Shown here: piece after piece, positions 34,901-44,362 of the stretch | Position numbering within the stretch: the stretch's first letter is position 1 | How the letters are laid out: every line of letters begins with the position of its first letter | NCBI RefSeq assembly: GCF_016907545.1 | Contig: NZ_JAFBCD010000001.1 | Span: 1,798,001-1,862,000 of the forward strand | From: Paenarthrobacter ilicis | GTDB lineage: Bacteria; Actinomycetota; Actinomycetes; Actinomycetales; Micrococcaceae | DNA: 64,000 nt | Reading direction: 5' to 3' | The notes under the pieces: model-generated | Told to the model about the DNA's origin: nothing | What the model saw: only the letters and a program-made list of their open reading frames with translations | The model's database searches: none | Position numbers and translations under genes: made by a program

Positions 34901-35998
34901 ATGCCTTCCACTCCTGTACCCGAATTCCGCTCCCGCGTCATCGCGTTGGAGCTCGACGGCGGCGGCGCCCACCCAGCTGCGTGGCGCAAGGCCCACCATG
35001 ATCCGCAGGCGCTCTTGGGGGGCCAACGGATCCGTGAAACTGTCCAGGCAGCGGACATCGCCGGTTTCCACGTAGCAACCTTCAAGGACACCCGCGTGGT
35101 GGACACCGAATCCACTGGAATCGCCGGACGGATCGACGCGATCCAGCGGGCAGCTTTCGCGGCACCCATCACCCGCTCCATCGGCCTGGTCCCCGAAGCC
35201 GGAACGCTCTTCACCGAGCCGTTCCATGTAGCCACGCAGCTGGCCAGCCTGGACTACTCCTCCTTGGGGAGGGCGGGTTGGCTGGTCAACGCGGACAACC
35301 TCCGTGCCGAGGCCCGTTCTGTTGGCCGTAGTCAGTTGCCGGAAGGCGAGGCAGTCAGCGAAGCCGCAGATGTGGTCCAAGCCAGCCGCCGGCTCTGGGA
35401 CTCCTGGGAAGACGACGCCGTGATCCGTGACGTCGCCACCGGCCGATACGTGGACCGGGACAAGCTGCACTACGCCGACTTTGAGGGTGAGCGCTTCTCC
35501 GTCAAGGGACCGTCCATCATCCCGCGCCCACTCCAAGGGCAGGTAGTGGTGTTCGCGCCCGCCGAGCTGATTCCCGCCGTCGAAGCTGACGTTGCCTTGG
35601 TCTCGGCAGCCACCACGGACGCCCTCCCGCAAGCAGCCCAGGCAGCAGCTGCCGCGGGTGCGCCGAGGACCCTGGTGGAGCTGGACGTCATCCTCGATTC
35701 CCGTGGACAGGCAGCCGCGGGCCGTCTGGCCGAACTGGACTCGTACGAGGAATGGACAGGCGGAGCCCGCTACGTGGGCAGCGCCGAAGGGCTGGTGGAA
35801 CTGCTCACCACGCTGTTCGCAGCAGCCGACGGCGTCCGCCTCAAACCAGCGGTCCTGGATGTGGACCTCCCCGAATTGGCCAACAAGGTGCTCCCCGCAC
35901 TGCGCCGCACCGGGCTGGTGGTAGCGCCGGCCCCGGGAAGCACGTTGCGGGAAAGCTTCGGACTTCCCCGTCCCGTGAACCGCTTCGCCGCGGCCTGA
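34901..35998 (+). CDS. LLM-class FMN-dependent monooxygenase (divergent)
   Basis: The product has 365 residues; ATG was chosen behind AAAGAGAG and downstream of the riboswitch. The first 200 residues carry the luciferase-like barrel (TRSIGLVPEAGTLFTEPFHVATQLASLDYSSLGRAGWLVNADN, quoted in overlapping parts by position 90-135). RRLWDSWEDDAV and the final GSTLRESFGL match the NtaA/SnaA family, but the second half is shortened and divergent. It may form a dimer with the next monooxygenase. It is the first gene of the SAM-IV-controlled operon, so a role in gaining sulfur when SAM is low is likely. Confidence 0.82.
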   Translation: MPSTPVPEFRSRVIALELDGGGAHPAAWRKAHHDPQALLGGQRIRETVQAADIAGFHVATFKDTRVVDTESTGIAGRIDAIQRAAFAAPITRSIGLVPEAGTLFTEPFHVATQLASLDYSSLGRAGWLVNADNLRAEARSVGRSQLPEGEAVSEAADVVQASRRLWDSWEDDAVIRDVATGRYVDRDKLHYADFEGERFSVKGPSIIPRPLQGQVVVFAPAELIPAVEADVALVSAATTDALPQAAQAAAAAGAPRTLVELDVILDSRGQAAAGRLAELDSYEEWTGGARYVGSAEGLVELLTTLFAAADGVRLKPAVLDVDLPELANKVLPALRRTGLVVAPAPGSTLRESFGLPRPVNRFAAA

Positions 35999-36046
35999 GC
36001 TGCGCCCAGACCACACTCCCAAGAGCCACATTCAGAGAGCAGAACC

Positions 36047-37462
36047 ATGACCAACCATCACCGCATCGCAGGCAACGGCCAGATTCAATTCGGTGTCTTC
36101 TTCCAAGGCGTCAACCACACCACCGTATGGAAGGACGCACAAAGCGGCTCGCAAACGGACTTCGAATCATTCCGCCGGGTCGCCCAGACAGCTGAACGCG
36201 GCCTCTTCTCCGCCTTCTTCCTCGGAGAGGGACTCCGCCTCCGGGAACACCTTGGAAAGATCCACGATCTGGATGTCGTGGGCCGTCCCGACGCGCAGAC
36301 CGCCCTCGCCGCTCTCGCAGCCATCACCACCAACATCGGTTTGGTGGCGACGCAGAACACCACGTATAACGATCCCGCGGACCTCGCCCACCGCTTGGCC
36401 AGTCTGGACCTGCTGTCCGGCGGCCGTGCGGCATGGAACATCGTCACCACGGACAACGCATGGACCGGTGCCAACTTCAGGCGCGGCGGGTTCCTCAAGC
36501 ACGAGGACCGCTACGTCCGGGCCGAAGCGTTCGTTCAGACAGCAAAAGCCATCTGGGATTCCTGGGCTGACGGCGCAATCGCCGGGTCCCGGAATGATCC
36601 ACGCTGGCTCCGCGAGGACGCCATCACCACAGTCAAGCGCCAGGACGAGAGTTTCGACGTCGACATCACCGGCAGCCTTCCGCGCTCCAGCCAGCAGCAC
36701 CCTGTTTTGTTCCAGGCAGGGGACTCGCCGGACGGCCGTGACTTCGCCGTGCGGAACGCCGACGTGATCTTCTCGGCACACCCCGAATTGGAGGATGCCA
36801 AGAAATTCCGCGACGACATCGTGGCCCGCACCCTCAAGGCCGGGCGTCCGGCAGATGACGTGAAAATTTTCCCCGGCCAGGAGTTCATCCTCGGTGCCAC
36901 AGCTGCTGAAGCGGAAGAAAAGCACCAGTGGGTCCGCTCGCTGCAAGTGGGTCCGGAAACCGCAATCGCCTACTTGGAACAGTTCTGGGGACGCACCCTC
37001 ACCGAATACGACCCCGACGGTCCGCTGCCGGATATCGACCCCATTGTGGACCTCACCAACCCCACTCGCGGCAACGCCTTCCACGGGAAAAGCGCCAAAG
37101 ACCTCGCCGCCCAGTGGCGCGCGGACGCCAAGGAAAACGGCCAGTCGATCCGCCAGTTCGTTGCTGCACGTTCCCGGCTCAATGGCCGCGGCCTTGTGGG
37201 TTCCTACGACGATATTGCGGACAAACTCGCCGAGTACGCCCACACCGGTGCCGTTGACGGCTTCAACATCACCCCGTGGATTGTCCCTGGCGGGCTGGAT
37301 GACATCGTCAACGAACTGGTTCCCCGCCTGCAGGACCGCGGTGTCTACCGCACCGAATACGAAGGCACCAACCTCCGCGAAAACCTCGGCCTCCGCGCCC
37401 CGCTGACCCGCCGGGGATCCCTCACCAGCACCCAACTCACTGAAAGCGAAGAAGTCGCATGA
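36047..37462 (+). CDS. FMN-dependent monooxygenase, NtaA/SnaA/DszA family
   Basis: The product has 471 residues. All conserved blocks are present: FGVFFQGVNHTTVWKD, AERGLFSAFFLGEG, LASLDLLSGGRAAWNIVTTD, ANFRRGG, EAFVQTAKAIWDSW, HPVLFQAGDSPDGRDFA and GAVDGFNITPWIVPG. It should cleave C-S or C-N bonds with reduced FMN and oxygen. It is second in the riboswitch operon, and its stop codon overlaps the start of the solute-binding-protein gene (ATGA), tying oxidation to uptake of the same compound. Confidence 0.92.
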   Translation: MTNHHRIAGNGQIQFGVFFQGVNHTTVWKDAQSGSQTDFESFRRVAQTAERGLFSAFFLGEGLRLREHLGKIHDLDVVGRPDAQTALAALAAITTNIGLVATQNTTYNDPADLAHRLASLDLLSGGRAAWNIVTTDNAWTGANFRRGGFLKHEDRYVRAEAFVQTAKAIWDSWADGAIAGSRNDPRWLREDAITTVKRQDESFDVDITGSLPRSSQQHPVLFQAGDSPDGRDFAVRNADVIFSAHPELEDAKKFRDDIVARTLKAGRPADDVKIFPGQEFILGATAAEAEEKHQWVRSLQVGPETAIAYLEQFWGRTLTEYDPDGPLPDIDPIVDLTNPTRGNAFHGKSAKDLAAQWRADAKENGQSIRQFVAARSRLNGRGLVGSYDDIADKLAEYAHTGAVDGFNITPWIVPGGLDDIVNELVPRLQDRGVYRTEYEGTNLRENLGLRAPLTRRGSLTSTQLTESEEVA

Positions 37463-39096
37463 GCGTCCCCACCCCAACCGCAGCGCGCAAGCTGCGGAAA
37501 CCAGCCGCCGTCGTCTCCGTCCTGGGAGCCTTTGCGCTCCTGGCCTCAGCCTGCGCTGGAGGGGCCGACGCCGGCACCCAGCAGAGTGCCGACGCCACCC
37601 CGGTCTCCGGTGGCAACCTGAACTTCGCGGTGTCCGTTGACCGCGGCTGCATTGACCCGCAGCAGGTGGGCAACAACGATGCGATCGCGATTGCCCGCCA
37701 GACCGTGGCGTCGTTGACGTCGCAGGATCCGACGACGGGAGAGATCGTTCCGTGGCTCGCGGAGAAGTTCGAAACCAACACCAACGCCACCAGCTTCACG
37801 TTCACCCTCCGCAACGGTGCGACGTTCGCAGATGGGACCGCGATTGATGCTGCCTCGGTGAAGACGAACTTCGAGGCCATCAAGGCGCTCGGTGCCAAAG
37901 CGACCCTGGGCTCCACCTACCTGAGCGATGTCAGCGCCATCACCGTGAAGGATCCGCAGACAGTGGTGGTGGACTTCTCCAAGCCGAACGCGCAGTTCCT
38001 CCAGGCGACGTCCACGTTCACCCTCGGCCTGTTGTCCCCGGCATCTGCCACGCTCTCCGAGGCGGACCGTTGCGCCGGGAAGTTCTCCGGCTCCGGCCCG
38101 TTCAGCGTGAAGAGCTACACCGTGGACAAGGAAGCTGTCCTGGAACGGCGGGCCGGTTACAACTGGCCCGCCGCCACCAACAGCAACAAGGGCGAGGCCT
38201 ACCTGGAGACTGTGACGTTCAAGATCATTCCCGAGGCAGGGAACCGCACGGGCAGCCTTCAGTCCGGTCAGATCGATGCCACGGCGGCGATCTCCGCGGC
38301 TGACATCAGCCTGTTCAACGGCAACGGCTTCTGGAACGAAACACGCGCCAACCCGGGTGTGGTCTACAACCTGTACGCCAACCAGTCCAACCCCAAGCTC
38401 AAGGAAACTGCCGTCCGACAGGCCATCTCCAAGGCCATCAACCGTGAGGAAATTACCAAGACCTTGCTGACCGAAGCGGACCAGCCGGCCAAGGGCGTCC
38501 TCTCCCACACCACGCCGTACTTCAAGGACTACAGCGAGCTGCTGAAGAATGATCCCGATGGCGCCAAGAAGCTCCTGGACGATGCCGGCTGGAAGGTTGG
38601 CAAGGATGGGGTCCGTGAGAAGAACGGCGAGAAACTGTCCTTCAAGGTCACTTACTGGCAGTCACCCAAGGAAGTACTGGAGCTCGTGCAGCAGCAACTC
38701 AAAGTGATTGGCGTGGACCTGCAACTGAAGTTCACCACCATCGCGGACGTGACGGCTGCCCAGGCTGACAAGACCTATGACTTCTCCTACGGCAACCTGA
38801 CCCGCAGCGACCCGGACGTCCTGCGCACCGTTTTCGCCTCCACCACAGCCCGTGGCGGAAGCAACCTCCGCGAGAAGCTGCCCGTGGACGATGTCCTGGG
38901 CGAGCAGGCCGCGGCACTGGACAAGGACGCACGCCAGAAACTGGTGGACGAAGCACAGGAAATCCTGATTAAGGACGCCCACTCCATCCCGCTGTATGAG
39001 CTGTCCACCACCATTTCCGCCAGCGACAAAGTCAAGGGCCTCACTTTCGAAGCTTCCAGCCGCCTGGACTTCTACGACGCCTGGCTGAGCAAGTAG
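37459..39096 (+). CDS. ABC transporter solute-binding lipoprotein, family 5 (peptide/opine type)
   Basis: The product has 545 residues. The signal peptide ends LLASAC with lipidated Cys32. Family-5 landmarks include GGNLNFAVS, TFADGTAIDAASVKTNFEAI and AVRQAISKAINREEI. It binds a small organic ligand outside the cell for the two permeases and the double ATPase that follow. Although related to peptide-binding proteins, its position between FMN monooxygenases and a SAM-IV element suggests an organosulfur ligand. Confidence 0.92.
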   Translation: MSVPTPTAARKLRKPAAVVSVLGAFALLASACAGGADAGTQQSADATPVSGGNLNFAVSVDRGCIDPQQVGNNDAIAIARQTVASLTSQDPTTGEIVPWLAEKFETNTNATSFTFTLRNGATFADGTAIDAASVKTNFEAIKALGAKATLGSTYLSDVSAITVKDPQTVVVDFSKPNAQFLQATSTFTLGLLSPASATLSEADRCAGKFSGSGPFSVKSYTVDKEAVLERRAGYNWPAATNSNKGEAYLETVTFKIIPEAGNRTGSLQSGQIDATAAISAADISLFNGNGFWNETRANPGVVYNLYANQSNPKLKETAVRQAISKAINREEITKTLLTEADQPAKGVLSHTTPYFKDYSELLKNDPDGAKKLLDDAGWKVGKDGVREKNGEKLSFKVTYWQSPKEVLELVQQQLKVIGVDLQLKFTTIADVTAAQADKTYDFSYGNLTRSDPDVLRTVFASTTARGGSNLREKLPVDDVLGEQAAALDKDARQKLVDEAQEILIKDAHSIPLYELSTTISASDKVKGLTFEASSRLDFYDAWLSK

Positions 39097-39103
39097 GAAT
39101 CCC

Positions 39104-40051
39104 ATGATCCGCTACATCGGCCAACGGTTGCTGCAGGGCGCGTTCGTCCTCTGGGCCGCCTACACAGTGTCCTTCCTGATCCTGTACTTGCTGCCCGGCG
39201 ACGCCGTGAGCATCATGGCCAGCGGCGACGAACAGAACGCAGTGGATCCGGCTCTCGTGGAGAAACTCCGCGCCGAGTACGGATTGGACAGGCCTCTTTA
39301 CGAGCAATACTTTATTGCCCTGGTCAAGGCGCTCCAGCTGGACTTCGGACTGTCCATCAAGAACGGTGTCCCTGCGACCCAGACTGTGGCGGAAGTCTTG
39401 CCGGAGACCATCAAGTTGGCTGTAGCGGGATTCGCACTCGCGGTGCTCCTGGGCAGCGCCCTGGCAGTGGTTGCGGCGTTCAGCCGCAACCGCTGGATCC
39501 GCCAGGCCTTCTCCTCCCTGCCGCCCTTGGGCATCGCGGTGCCCACCTTCTGGATCGGCCTCCTGCTGCTGCAGTTCTTCTCGTTCCGCTTGCGCTTGTT
39601 TCCCGCGATAGGGAACGACGGCGGCCAGAGCCTCGTGCTTCCAGCCCTGACTCTGGCCATACCCACCTCAGCGGTGATCGCCCAGCTGTTGACGCGCAGC
39701 TTGCGTCAGACATTGGGCGAACCGTACATCGAACAGATCCGGGCCAAGGGAGCCAGCGAAGCACTGATCAACTTTGGCCATGCCCTCAGGAACGCAGCCA
39801 TTCCCACGCTCACCATGCTCGGAATCCTGGTGGGAAACCTACTGGCCGGGGCAGTGGTGAGCGAAACAGTGTTCTCCCGTGCAGGCATCGGGCGGCTCAC
39901 TGTCACGGCCGTCAACAGCAGGGACATCCCGGTAGTTCAGACCCTGGTGGTCCTGGCCGCCGCCATCTTTGTGATCACCAGCTTGATCGTTGACCTGATT
40001 TATCCGCTCGTGGACCCGCGTATCAACACAGCGCGCGGGGCCAAGGTCTAG
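39104..40051 (+). CDS. ABC transporter permease, DppB type
   Basis: The product has 315 residues. MIRYIGQRLLQGAFVLWAAYTVSFLILYLLPGD is the usual first helix of DppB-type permeases. About six helices are seen, and the EAA coupling loop lies in EQIRAKGASEALINFGHALRNAAIP. It starts 8 bases after the binding-protein gene and pairs with the next permease. Confidence 0.92.
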   Translation: MIRYIGQRLLQGAFVLWAAYTVSFLILYLLPGDAVSIMASGDEQNAVDPALVEKLRAEYGLDRPLYEQYFIALVKALQLDFGLSIKNGVPATQTVAEVLPETIKLAVAGFALAVLLGSALAVVAAFSRNRWIRQAFSSLPPLGIAVPTFWIGLLLLQFFSFRLRLFPAIGNDGGQSLVLPALTLAIPTSAVIAQLLTRSLRQTLGEPYIEQIRAKGASEALINFGHALRNAAIPTLTMLGILVGNLLAGAVVSETVFSRAGIGRLTVTAVNSRDIPVVQTLVVLAAAIFVITSLIVDLIYPLVDPRINTARGAKV

Positions 40052-40061
40052 GAGGGCCATC

Positions 40062-41015
40062 ATGACGCAGCAACTTGTGAGGGAGACGCACTCCGTAGAC
40101 CCTGCGGCTGGGCACTCGGCCGCCGCACCCGAGGCGGCAGTTCCCGTCCCGCCGGCCGACCACCAGGCTTCAGCTAGATGGGCTGGTTCCCTATGGGCTG
40201 GCGCCCGAAGGTTCCTGGCCAAGCCCGGCTTGGTGCTGTCCGTGCTGGTCCTTGCTTTGGTGATCCTGTGGGCGTTGGTTCCCCAGGCCTTTACCCAGTG
40301 GCCTCCGGACACGGGTGTTCCGTCGTCGCGGCTCAAACCACCATCCGCGGAACACTGGTTCGGAACGGACAGCCTGGGTCGCGACCTGTTCTCACGGGTG
40401 GTCCACGGCTCGGCAACGTCCTTGGCTGCTACGGCTGTGGCCGTTGCCGTCGGCCTGGTTGCGGGGTCGGCACTTGGCTTGCTGGCCGGCTCCATCAGGG
40501 GGTGGGTGGATGACGCCATCATGCGCGTCATGGATGTCCTGCTGGCCATTCCCAGTTTGTTGCTTTCCTTGGCGCTCATCACGGTGCTCGGCTTCGGAAC
40601 CATCAACATCGCCATCGCGGTGGGCATCGCCAGTGTGGCCAACTTCGCCCGGATCATGCGGGCTGAAACCCTCCGGGTGAGCACTGCTGTGTACGTTGAG
40701 GCGGCGCGGTCCTCGGGAGTCCGGTGGCACTCAATTTTGCTCCGACATGTCCTCCCCAACGCTGCCGGCCCGGTTCTTGCCTTGTCCGCGTTGGAGTTCG
40801 GCATGGCAGTCCTGTCGATTTCATCGCTGAGCTTCCTCGGGTTCGGCGCGCCACCGCCCTCCGCGGAATGGGGTTCACTGGTGGCCGGAGGCCGCGACTA
40901 CCTGGTGGCTGCGTGGTGGCTGGTGACGTTGCCGGGCGTGGTGATTGCCGCCGTCGTGCTGTCCACCAACCGTATTTCGCATGCTTTCCAAGACTCTGAA
41001 AGGAACGGGCGATGA
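40062..41015 (+). CDS. ABC transporter permease, DppC type
   Basis: The product has 317 residues behind GGAGG. It has a hydrophilic N-region of about 45 residues, then HWFGTDSLGRDLFSRVVHGSATSL, the DppC signature, and the EAA loop YVEAARSSGVRWHSILLRHVLPNAAGP. About six helices are seen. It overlaps the ATPase gene by 4 bases. Confidence 0.92.
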   Translation: MTQQLVRETHSVDPAAGHSAAAPEAAVPVPPADHQASARWAGSLWAGARRFLAKPGLVLSVLVLALVILWALVPQAFTQWPPDTGVPSSRLKPPSAEHWFGTDSLGRDLFSRVVHGSATSLAATAVAVAVGLVAGSALGLLAGSIRGWVDDAIMRVMDVLLAIPSLLLSLALITVLGFGTINIAIAVGIASVANFARIMRAETLRVSTAVYVEAARSSGVRWHSILLRHVLPNAAGPVLALSALEFGMAVLSISSLSFLGFGAPPPSAEWGSLVAGGRDYLVAAWWLVTLPGVVIAAVVLSTNRISHAFQDSERNGR

Positions 41016-42691
41016 GCTCTGCACTACTAAGGGTTGAGAATCTCCGCATTGACTATCTGGTGAACGGATCGCCGCGCAACGCGGTGGCGGGTGTCAGCTT
41101 TGAGGTTCATCCCGGTGAGGTGGTGGCGATCGTTGGCGAATCCGGTTCCGGGAAGACCACCACTGCCCAGTCCATCATCAACTTGCTCCCCGGAAACGCC
41201 CGGGTTACCTCCGGCAGCGTGACCTTCGACGGTACTGACCTGACGCAGTTGACGCGCAAGGAGTGGCAGGGGGTGCGCGGCAAAGAAATTGGGCTGATTC
41301 CGCAAGACCCTACGGCGTCGTTGGATCCCCTCCAACGGGTGGGCGATCAGGTGGCGGAAGCGCTCACCATTCACCGGCTTCAGCCCAAAAGGGCTGCACG
41401 GCAAAGTGCGGTCAGGTTGCTGGAGGAGTCCGGGATCCGCGACGCTTCCTCCAGGGCGCGCCAGTTTCCCCATCAGTTTTCCGGTGGCATGCGGCAACGT
41501 GTACTCATCGCTACAGCGCTTGCTGCCCAGCCCAAACTGGTCATTGCGGATGAGCCCACCAGTGCTCTTGACGTGACGGTCCAGCGGCAGATCCTGGACA
41601 ACATTGCTGCCCTGACCGCGGAGCGGGGGACCGCCGTCCTGCTGATCACGCACGACCTCGGCGTCGCAGCTGACCGTGCCGACCGGATCATCGTGATGCG
41701 CGGCGGCGAGATTGTGGAGGAAGGGTCCGCCGCCGATGTGCTGGGCAACCCGCAGCACAGCTACACGCAGCAACTCATTGCGGCGGCTCCGGGACTCAGC
41801 CCGCGCAGGTTGCGGCCATCGCTTTCGGTCCAGAACCCAAGCACGACGACGGGTGGTGGCGCTGTCCACGTTTCTCCTCTTGTGGAGGCCAAGTCCCTGA
41901 GGAAGGTGTTCACCCTGCCCCGGACAGCCGGCGGCGCAAGGTCGCTGACCGCCGTCGACGACGTTTCGTTGGACATCCGGCGCGGTGAGACGTTGGCGTT
42001 GGTGGGAGAGTCCGGCTCCGGAAAGAGCACAGTTGCCCGCTTGTTGCTGAGGTTGGACAAGCCAACCTCGGGTTCAGTGACGTTCGACGGCGTGGACCTC
42101 GCCAGCGCGAAAGGGGAGAGGCTGCGCCAACTCCGACGTCGGTTCCAAGTGGTGTTCCAGAGTCCTTATGCATCGCTGGATCCGAGGTTCTCTGTGGAGG
42201 ACATCATCGCCGAGCCGCTCCGGGCCTTCGCGGAAGGCACTCCGGCTGAACGAAAGAGCCGGGTGAAGGCTCTGCTTGAGGAGGTTCACCTTCCCGCGGA
42301 CTACGGGACGCGCCGTCCGGCTGCACTCTCGGGTGGGCAGCGGCAACGTATCGCCATCGCCCGGGCGTTGGCGCTGAAACCCAAACTCGTGGTGCTGGAC
42401 GAAGCGGTGTCGGCACTGGATGTTTCCGTGCAGGCGCAGATCCTGACGCTGTTGGCTGAATTGCAGGTTCAGGAGTCGTTGAGCTACCTCTTCATCTCGC
42501 ATGACCTCGCCGTGGTGCAGCAAATCTCCGACCGCGTGGCCGTCATGCAGGCCGGCAGGTTGGTGGAAATCGGCGGTACACGGGACGTCTTGGTCAACCC
42601 TGCCGGGGAATACACGAAGGCCCTCATTTCAGCCATTCCCGGCCGGACTGGTGCGATGGTGGATTCGGGTCCCACCAGGGTGGCAACCTAG
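41012..42691 (+). CDS. ABC transporter ATPase with two fused nucleotide-binding domains
   Basis: The product has 559 residues with two ABC domains in one chain (about 5-255 and 290-540), where many related systems use separate DppD and DppF subunits. Domain 1 has GESGSGKTTT, FSGGMRQR and LVIADEPTSALD; domain 2 has GESGSGKSTV, LSGGQRQR and LVVLDEAVSALD. Both look competent for ATP hydrolysis. It powers the uptake system of the riboswitch operon and is its last gene; a hairpin follows 10 bases later. Confidence 0.93.
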   Translation: MSSALLRVENLRIDYLVNGSPRNAVAGVSFEVHPGEVVAIVGESGSGKTTTAQSIINLLPGNARVTSGSVTFDGTDLTQLTRKEWQGVRGKEIGLIPQDPTASLDPLQRVGDQVAEALTIHRLQPKRAARQSAVRLLEESGIRDASSRARQFPHQFSGGMRQRVLIATALAAQPKLVIADEPTSALDVTVQRQILDNIAALTAERGTAVLLITHDLGVAADRADRIIVMRGGEIVEEGSAADVLGNPQHSYTQQLIAAAPGLSPRRLRPSLSVQNPSTTTGGGAVHVSPLVEAKSLRKVFTLPRTAGGARSLTAVDDVSLDIRRGETLALVGESGSGKSTVARLLLRLDKPTSGSVTFDGVDLASAKGERLRQLRRRFQVVFQSPYASLDPRFSVEDIIAEPLRAFAEGTPAERKSRVKALLEEVHLPADYGTRRPAALSGGQRQRIAIARALALKPKLVVLDEAVSALDVSVQAQILTLLAELQVQESLSYLFISHDLAVVQQISDRVAVMQAGRLVEIGGTRDVLVNPAGEYTKALISAIPGRTGAMVDSGPTRVAT

Positions 42692-42700
42692 GTAGGGTGC

Positions 42701-42766
42701 GATCGTCGCCCAACTTCGCCAGGCGCTCCCCACCATCTGAGGGGTTCTGGTGGGCGGACGACGATC
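42701..42766. terminator. hairpin between convergent operons
   Basis: GATCGTCG near 42701 and CGACGATC ending at 42766 pair, extended by CCCA/TGGG with a small bulge. It separates the ABC operon from the convergent TetR gene. Confidence 0.55.
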
Positions 42767-42775
42767 ACCTGTGGG

Positions 42776-43378
42776 TTAGCGGCGTATGAGGACGCTGATC
42801 TGTGCCTTGATGTCCTGTACTACCGCATCGATATCCAATCCGGCGTTGACACTTGCCGCCATGCTCACAAACATGATGGCCGAGACAATACGGGCCGTCG
42901 TCGCCGCGTTCACCGCATCCGCTGGATTACCCCGGGCCAGGATGCCGGTGATCGCTTCCTCGGTCTGTGCCACGATTGTGAGGGCCTCGCCGTGGTGTGG
43001 TTCCGTTGGGTCGCCAAAGACCATTTCCCGCAGATAGAAGCGTCCGTTGTCAATCTGTTTTCGATTGCATTCCACCACAGGCCGCACTATTGCCATCACT
43101 GCGTCCAAGGCGCCCGGAAGGGTTTCAGCGGCTGCCCGGCCCTTTTCCAGGGCTTCTGCGTAGTGGGTGTTCTGGACCAGGAGAAGGAGTTCTCCCTTGG
43201 TTTTGGCGTAGAGGAAAAGCGTTCCGGCGCCGATGTCTGCTTTGTCCGCGATCTGTTGGGTGGTGACGTCTTCCACCCCGTATTCTGCGAACAGCTCGCT
43301 GGCTGCAGCCGTGATGCGGTCCAGTTTCTCCTGCTTGTTCCGTTCCCGCCGGCCCGGCGGCTTGGATGTGACAGGCAT
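42776..43378 (-). CDS. TetR-family repressor
   Basis: The product has 200 residues. ATG at 43378 follows GGAGAAACCC; a TTG 33 bases upstream would extend it but has a poorer context. The HTH is VTTQQIADKADIGAGTLFLYAKTKGELL (about 34-61). The C-terminal helices are of the ligand-binding type. It lies downstream of, and in the same direction as, the hydrolase, oxidoreductase and SDR genes, with its own promoter carrying the motif ACTCA-N4-TGAGT. The same motif precedes the SDR gene, so it probably represses itself and that operon. Confidence 0.88.
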   Translation of the reverse strand: MPVTSKPPGRRERNKQEKLDRITAAASELFAEYGVEDVTTQQIADKADIGAGTLFLYAKTKGELLLLVQNTHYAEALEKGRAAAETLPGALDAVMAIVRPVVECNRKQIDNGRFYLREMVFGDPTEPHHGEALTIVAQTEEAITGILARGNPADAVNAATTARIVSAIMFVSMAASVNAGLDIDAVVQDIKAQISVLIRR

Positions 43379-43405
43379 GGGTTTCTCCGGAATCAAACTG
43401 ACTGA

Positions 43406-43419
43406 ACTCAATAGTGAGT
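43406..43419. promoter_or_regulatory. operator at the TetR promoter
   Basis: ACTCA, ATAG, TGAGT: a perfect 14-bp palindrome 28 bases before the TetR start. It shares 17 of 24 positions, in the same minus-strand versus plus-strand alignment, with the site at 46131-46154. Confidence 0.65.
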
Positions 43420-43447
43420 ATAAGGATAGCGGTTGGTGCGCTGGTGG

Positions 43448-44314
43448 TCAGGGAGCCAGGAAGTCCACGACGGCGGGTGCAAACGTTGCGTGGTTCTGGA
43501 AGATACCGCCGTGGCCGGAATCGGGGTAGATGAGGAGTTGGGATCCGTTGATGCGTCGGTGCAGGTCTTCGGACAATGTGGAGGGGACCATGCGGTCGTT
43601 GTCACCGTTGGCGATGAGCGTGGGTTGGGTGAGTTTGGAGAGGTCGGAAGGGGCGGATCGGCCGTATTTCCGGATTGCTTTCAGTTGCGTCCGGAATGCG
43701 CGGATGCTGATTGGCTTGTCGCGGTCCCCGGTGCGTTCCTCGAGGCGTTTGATGAAGCCTTTCGCAGCGGCTTTGCCGCTGGTGTTGCGGTTGAAGAACA
43801 GGAACTCTTTGGGGTCCGACCTGGTCACGGTAGCGCGGAGGATATCCCAGTAGGTGGTAGCGACCACCTTGTCGATGTCCTTGCCGCCCCGGGGACCAGT
43901 TCCGGTCAGCACGAGGTTGCGGACCAGGGTGGGGTGTTTGGTGACCAGGTCCTGGGCGATCATGCCGCCGAGGGAGAAGGAGAAGATATCCACCTTGTCG
44001 AACCCCAGAGCCTCGATGAAGGTGTAAGCGTCGTCAGCCATCGCTTCGATGGTGTTCGGCACGTGGCCACTGGATGTGCCGACTCCCGGCTGATCGAAGG
44101 TGATGACATGGCGGTTTTTCGCTATGGGATCGATGATCCTGGGATCCCAGTTGTCCAAGGTGGCTGCCAGGTGCACGAAGAAAACAACGGGAATGCCGCC
44201 CTTGGGCCCCAGTTCGCGGTACGCATAGCGGACCCCGCCGGCGGTAATGGTACGGGTCGGCGCCACTGCATAGGACGTGATGACCGGATTATTGGGAGTT
44301 TCGGCGTTTTCCAT
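43448..44314 (-). CDS. alpha/beta hydrolase fold protein
   Basis: The product has 288 residues. The nucleophile Ser114 lies in IFSFSLGGM, the acid in IANGDNDRMV and the His in DSGHGGIF. The oxyanion region VVFFVHLAATLDNWDP fits the haloperoxidase/esterase-like group. No signal peptide is seen. It is the third gene of the SDR, oxidoreductase, hydrolase operon. The substrate is unknown, and the family also includes lactonases and C-C hydrolases. Confidence 0.87.
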   Translation of the reverse strand: MENAETPNNPVITSYAVAPTRTITAGGVRYAYRELGPKGGIPVVFFVHLAATLDNWDPRIIDPIAKNRHVITFDQPGVGTSSGHVPNTIEAMADDAYTFIEALGFDKVDIFSFSLGGMIAQDLVTKHPTLVRNLVLTGTGPRGGKDIDKVVATTYWDILRATVTRSDPKEFLFFNRNTSGKAAAKGFIKRLEERTGDRDKPISIRAFRTQLKAIRKYGRSAPSDLSKLTQPTLIANGDNDRMVPSTLSEDLHRRINGSQLLIYPDSGHGGIFQNHATFAPAVVDFLAP

Positions 44315-44362
44315 GATGGTACGTTCTCCTGGGTTTCTGGGGTGAAGCTGGGTGGCGGGGGC

